A stretch of 64,000 nucleotides of DNA from Rhynchopus euleeides (Eukaryota > Euglenozoa > Diplonemea > Diplonemida > Diplonemidae), in the NCBI GenBank assembly GCA_963210315.1, contig OY723240.1, positions 1,674,001-1,738,000 on the forward strand, given 5' to 3'. Under the pieces are notes generated by a model. That model worked only from the letters and a program-made list of their open reading frames with translations. It was not told the DNA's origin and made no database searches. Within the stretch, counting starts at the first letter, position 1; the number at the start of each line of letters is the position of its first letter. A program made the position numbers and the translations under genes. Below are positions 59,879-64,000 of this stretch, in pieces.

Positions 59879-62257
59879 CTACTCCTCCTCTTGCTTCTGC
59901 GGGTAGGGAGTAAGGCGGTTGGAGCGGGGCCTCAGATACGCCGTGATGGAGGCCTGCCTGACCCTCCCGTTCCTGCTGGCTCCCGCCTCCCTACCCGGTG
60001 GGGCCTTATCCCCGGCATCCGCCGTGGGCGCTAGGTCTCTGAGAGGTGGGGCCGGCGGGGCGGGCTGGGCAGGCGGCGCCGGTGCTGCCGGCGGCACTGC
60101 TGCTGGCTGCGCAGGGGTAGGGGCAGCGTTCGCTGTTGCTGGTGTCTCGGGTGCCACGGGTGTCACTGGTTTGCTGTGTGAGTCCCCGGGCGGGGCAGGG
60201 GTGGAGGTGGAGGTGGTGGTGGAGGAGGAAGGGGTGGTGGCGGCGGCTGGGGGCGCTGGCGGGGCATCCATAGCCGGACCGGCCGCGGGCTTCGGCGGTG
60301 CCTTGCCCTTCGCCCCCTTGGACCCACTCCGCCCTCTCGTGTCGATGCCTAACTCCCGCTTCACCGTGCTTAGCATCTCCTGATGCTGCCGCTTCCGGCC
60401 CTCCTCTGCGTCGCGCACCCCCTCCAGCAGTCCCTGCCAGCTCTGTCCGAGCTCGCTGGCCTGCTGTGACAGCTGGCGCTGCACCTTCTCGCCCTCCTCC
60501 CTTCCGGCCTGTTGGAGGCGCACCATCTGCGCTTCGCAGGCCTCCCGCAGCTCCCCACACACCTCGTCCAGCCGGCCCTGGAGGCGTGCCCCCTGCTCCA
60601 CGGACGCCTGCGCCGACAGCTGCTGGGCGGCCGTGGCTTCCTTGCGCTGGGCTTCGCAGGAGGCCCGCAGGTCCTTCACCGCGACACCCAGGCGTTCCGT
60701 CTGCAGCCGCAGGTCGCACACCACGGCTTCCCCCTGCTGCGCCTCCCACGACTTGCGCAGCTCTGCCACCGCGGCGTCGAGGCGTCGCTGCTCCAGCGCG
60801 CGCTGGGCCTCGAGGTCCGCGCGGACCTTGTCGACCTCCGCTTGGAGCTGCAGCGCCTGGAGGTGGGACAGGGGCTCCTGCTGACCCGCTGTTCCCTGCA
60901 GGCCTAGCATGGCCTTGCGCGCCTCGTGCAGGTCGGCTGCGAGGCCGTCCCGTTCCACCTGCGCCTGGCGGATCTGGGCGTCCCGCTGCGCAAGCTGGCC
61001 CCGCATGTCGTCTTCGAGGGCCTTGCGGCTGGCTTCCCAGCCCTTCCGCGCCGTAGCCATCTCTGCCGCGTGCGCACGGCCCTGCTCTTCCAGGCGGCTA
61101 CCCATGCTGGCGAGCTCGGTCGCCACCCGCTGCAGGTCGGCGCCTGCTGCCGCCCCTTTCGCCCCCTGCTCCAGCACCCCGACCCGCTTGTGGAGGAGGG
61201 GGACGGCCTCGCCCAGCGACTGCTGGGCTTCTGCGACCTTGGCAAGGGACCCCTCCTGCCTCCGGAGGTGCACCTTCACTTCCTTCAGCTCCCGCGCTGC
61301 TTCCTGCGTGGGGGCGGTGGCGGGGGGGGAGGCGGGTTTGCGCTCTTGGAGGCGCTGCAGCAGGGTCGCCTGCTCCTCAAGCCGCTGCTCCTGGCGGCCG
61401 AGGCGATCCCCCACACGCTGCATGTGCAGCCCGTGCTCCTGCGCCTGGGAACCCAGCAGTTCCTGCAGCTGCGACACCTGCTGCGACGCCTGATCAGCTA
61501 GGTTGTTGTGACCCAGCTGCAACTGCCCCACCTGCTCCTCCAACTGCTGGCGACGCGCGTCCTGCTCCTGCAGTAGGCGGCGCAGACCCAGCATCTCGGA
61601 TTGCCAGGCCACACCATCACCCGCGGCGGTGTCGGGGGCGGTCGGCGCGGGGTCGTGGCCGAGCTCCCTCAGGCTCCCGGCGATCTTCTCCAGGTCCTTC
61701 TGGAGCCTGGTCACCCGCTGTTGCGCCTGCTGGGCGTGCTGCTTTGCTGCTGCTGCCGCACCGCCGCCTCGCCCGGTCCGTCCTACGGCGCCACTGGCCT
61801 GCGACTTCGCGGCCCTTCCCGCTCTCGCTGCGTCGGCGCGCTCCGCCTGGAGCCTCTCGCTGACGCTATCGTAGCGCCGCTTCAGGCGGGCTACATCCTC
61901 GGCCTTTTTCTTCGCGGCCGCCTCCTGCTGCTTCTGCTCCTCGAGGAGCAGCGTGTCCGTCAGGACCACCTCCTTCCCGTTGACCGTGAGGGTCCATGTG
62001 GGGGGGGAGCCGTGGGTGGGGGGGCGCTCGGCGGCGAGGACGGCGACGCCACCCTCTAATCCGTCCAGCACCGCATCCCAGTGGAGGTGCTGGAGGATGG
62101 CGCGCACGTGGGTGGCGCCGTAGAGGGGGGGGAGGGGCTGGAGCTCGTATCTGCGAGGCTCTGTAAATTCGAGGGGGGGCAGGGGGGCGGCCTGTTGGCC
62201 ACCGGCCTGGGGACCGGTGTTACCAGAGGAGACCCCGTGGAGGTCGGCCTGTGACAT
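59879..62257 (-). CDS. LINE ORF1: coiled-coil protein
   Basis: 792 residues from the ATG at 62257. After a 50-residue Pro/Gly-rich leader there is a small domain (RRYELQPLPPLYGATHVRAI to VNGKEVVLTDTLLL). A long coiled coil runs from about 130 to 620, with strong Glu/Gln/Leu/Arg heptads (for example LQRVATELASMGSRLEEQGR). The tail (about 640-792) is Ala/Pro/Thr-rich and ends in a basic segment. Coiled-coil trimerising ORF1 proteins are typical of several LINE clades and coat the element RNA. It is not obviously related to ORF1 of the plus-strand LINE, although the ORF2 C-termini are alike. It ends KQEEE then TAG. Confidence 0.7.
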   Translation of the reverse strand: MSQADLHGVSSGNTGPQAGGQQAAPLPPLEFTEPRRYELQPLPPLYGATHVRAILQHLHWDAVLDGLEGGVAVLAAERPPTHGSPPTWTLTVNGKEVVLTDTLLLEEQKQQEAAAKKKAEDVARLKRRYDSVSERLQAERADAARAGRAAKSQASGAVGRTGRGGGAAAAAKQHAQQAQQRVTRLQKDLEKIAGSLRELGHDPAPTAPDTAAGDGVAWQSEMLGLRRLLQEQDARRQQLEEQVGQLQLGHNNLADQASQQVSQLQELLGSQAQEHGLHMQRVGDRLGRQEQRLEEQATLLQRLQERKPASPPATAPTQEAARELKEVKVHLRRQEGSLAKVAEAQQSLGEAVPLLHKRVGVLEQGAKGAAAGADLQRVATELASMGSRLEEQGRAHAAEMATARKGWEASRKALEDDMRGQLAQRDAQIRQAQVERDGLAADLHEARKAMLGLQGTAGQQEPLSHLQALQLQAEVDKVRADLEAQRALEQRRLDAAVAELRKSWEAQQGEAVVCDLRLQTERLGVAVKDLRASCEAQRKEATAAQQLSAQASVEQGARLQGRLDEVCGELREACEAQMVRLQQAGREEGEKVQRQLSQQASELGQSWQGLLEGVRDAEEGRKRQHQEMLSTVKRELGIDTRGRSGSKGAKGKAPPKPAAGPAMDAPPAPPAAATTPSSSTTTSTSTPAPPGDSHSKPVTPVAPETPATANAAPTPAQPAAVPPAAPAPPAQPAPPAPPLRDLAPTADAGDKAPPGREAGASRNGRVRQASITAYLRPRSNRLTPYPQKQEEE

Positions 62258-62304
62258 TCTGCCCGTGTATCCCTCTCTCCTCCTGTGTGTGTGTGTGTGT
62301 GTGT

Positions 62305-64000
62305 GCCTTGTCGGCGGGCCACCGTTTGCAGTTGTGCAGTTGCCTAACTCCCAATAAACGTCCGATTCGTCCGATTCAAGGGGGTGTCGCTAGCCGGAAA
62401 AATTCGGAAGATTCCGAAAAAGCTGTGGGTTCGGGTGTCCCTGCCTGATATTGCACTGCTACGATATACCTCTGTGCTCTGTTTCAGTGAGTTTTTTTTT
62501 CTGCTATTTGCAGCATGTGGAGTGGGGTGGGGTGGGGTGTGAGAACAGTGACCAGGTGGACACGTCTCAAGCACACGCGTGTGGACATATTGGAGGCCGC
62601 GCCACGCAGCTTTTCTTTTCCCGGTGGGCCGGCGCTCCAAACAGCTCGCGCGCGTTGTGTGTCACCGCCTTTTTGTTATAGTGGGAGAGCCCTTTCACAG
62701 GTTGGCTATTCCCAGCTGATGTCCTTGCTGTTGCTGTTGCTGTTTTATGACCCCACAGCCCCCTCCCCCGGTTCCAAAATGGTTCCCCCTCCCCCCCCTG
62801 CATGTCCCTTGCCTCCCTGCCTCTCAGGTATTTAAACTGCAGTCTTGCACAAGCCACAGTGCGGTGATGGGTCCCTTCTTCTGAAGATTCGCCAAACCCG
62901 CCCCCAACATGCAGCACAGCATTCTGGAATGTGGCCCATTGCACCTTCCGGCACGCCGCATGGCCTCAATTTGCAAAAGCTGTTCCACTTTGGAAATTGC
63001 GTTTTTCTCTCTCTATATATCTTGGAGCCTTCGTTATGTGTCAACCAAAAAACAAATGTACAGTGCCAAAAGAAATGTGACGCCGATTTATTTTTGACGC
63101 TCACTCTCACGCACTGTAGGGCGAATCCCCCCCCCATCCTAGCCTTCTCCTGCCAATCCCGCGCCACACCTCGACGGCAGGCAACTTTCCTTCTGCAACC
63201 CCACTCCAACGAAGGAGGGAATCGAACACAGAGGAGCAGCACCGGGCACCCCCTACCCCCCCCCCCTGCAGCACAGGCCGGAAAAAAGATAAGGCGTTGT
63301 TTGTGCGCCAAACCCGGGTGAACAAACCTCACGTGTTTTGCCTGATGAAGGTTGGCGTGAATGTGCGCACAGTCACAGCAACAAGGCAAGGTAGATTGTG
63401 TTTGTCACCCAAAGCGCTGGCAACTATCTTTTTCACTGTGACAAGCTTTCTTCTTGTTGTGTGTGAAAAAAAACACTGGATTTCAGACCCAACCTGCATA
63501 ACGAGCGAAGGGAGATCATTCTTGTGATTCCTTCTACTTTTATTTCAGCGCCCCCCCCCCCCCTGCAACGGGCAGTATTTTTCCAACGGTGCCTGCTGCA
63601 AGCAGAGCCAACATCTCACCTCCCGCACGGGTCGAGGGTGTGCGCGTGTCAGCCGCAGCCTCTCCAAAATACAATATCCGAACGTGCGCTGTACTGCTAC
63701 GATCATGTGACTGACGGGTGCCTTCGCTCTGTGTCAGCCTGTGTCAGCTTGTCCCCTATTGTGAGGCGGCTCGCTTCTGTGCACTTCCTGAGCGAAGACC
63801 CCCCCCCCCCCCCTAATCTGCATTGAATGTGCATTGATCTGACTTGTACAACATATCTAGTGTAGTGACTACAAAAAGGACTAACATTGCGAGAAGGTGC
63901 TGGGAGATTTACTTTTCCATTCACTCTCGACGATCAAACCCCCCCCCCCCCAACCTGATGTGGGTTTGATCCCATCCCTGTGTGGCACTGATGCTTCGTA
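62305..64000. other. Right-end non-coding region with repeats shared with the left end
   Basis: No gene recognised. G/C runs and oligo-C tracts occur at about 63240, 63550, 63798 and 63940. Block Y (63474-63552) and block X (63830-63950) repeat the left-end blocks at 2350-2435 and 2216-2330. Confidence 0.6.

Larger units (their letters stand above)
52812..62283 (-). mobile_element. Second LINE, minus strand, damaged and split by a DNA transposon
   Basis: On the minus strand: ORF1 (62257-59879), an in-frame Pro-rich extension (to 59417), an 817-bp DNA transposon (59410-58594), then a large ORF2 (58593-52870) with OTU protease, endonuclease, RT and RNase H. (TG)n runs at both ends suggest the insertion site but make exact limits uncertain. 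Removing the DNA transposon plus one TA does not restore an open frame between the halves, since one stop and a frame change remain. So the copy was probably already dead, or uses separate initiation. Its size without the insert (about 8.65 kb) is close to that of the plus-strand LINE. Confidence 0.75.

Overview
This is eukaryotic nuclear DNA from a GC-rich, repeat-laden protist. Host coding exons are long and joined by GT-AG spliceosomal introns of about 0.5-1.8 kb. A 5' fragment of an 18S rRNA gene at about 34182 has the wording TTGTTTCAAGGATTAAGCC, which resembles Euglenozoa (kinetoplastid/diplonemid) more than most eukaryotes. An element at the left edge has the gag then tyrosine-recombinase order of VIPER-type elements, and a LINE carries a 2A-like motif as trypanosomatid LINEs do. 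My best guess is a euglenozoan with cis-introns, perhaps a diplonemid. That is inference; a full-length rRNA or any conserved multi-exon gene tree would settle it.

Layout. 1-1990 (minus): Gag-like ORF and a frameshifted tyrosine recombinase that runs off the window. 3145-6402 (plus): a protein with nine degenerate GIY-YIG-like repeats and one more canonical C-terminal GIY-YIG domain. 6968-11941 (plus): a Mer3/HFM1-type meiotic DNA helicase with a long low-complexity tail. 12-20.4 kb: repeats, including minisatellite clusters, a tRNA-Sec-like fragment, a MITE-like element, and a 1682-bp tandem duplication containing a hAT transposon relic with an 8-bp target duplication. 20408-29251: an apparently intact 8.8-kb LINE with an 11-bp target duplication, sitting inside a (GATCACAACA)n array. 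Its ORF1 and ORF2 are in the same frame, separated by one TGA and then a 2A-like motif. 29.25-31.1 kb: satellite arrays, a palindrome and a 370-bp MITE. 31-39 kb: degenerate DNA with an rRNA fragment, a minisatellite cluster and a Ty3-like integrase relic.

39039-39632: a secreted CREG-like protein. 41187-45104: a three-exon helical protein with a C-terminal membrane anchor. 46698-52607: a two-exon (at least) type I membrane protein with a Cys-rich ectodomain and a cytosolic glycosyltransferase-like domain. About 52.8-62.3 kb (minus): a second, damaged LINE with a coiled-coil ORF1 and an OTU protease-endonuclease-RT-RNase H ORF2. It is split by an 817-bp TA-flanked DNA transposon that carries only a transposase N-terminal domain. 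The right end is non-coding with repeats shared with the left end.

Host genes are few (about five) and all on the plus strand. Most of the window is transposable elements and their debris, with several layers of nesting that can be ordered in time.
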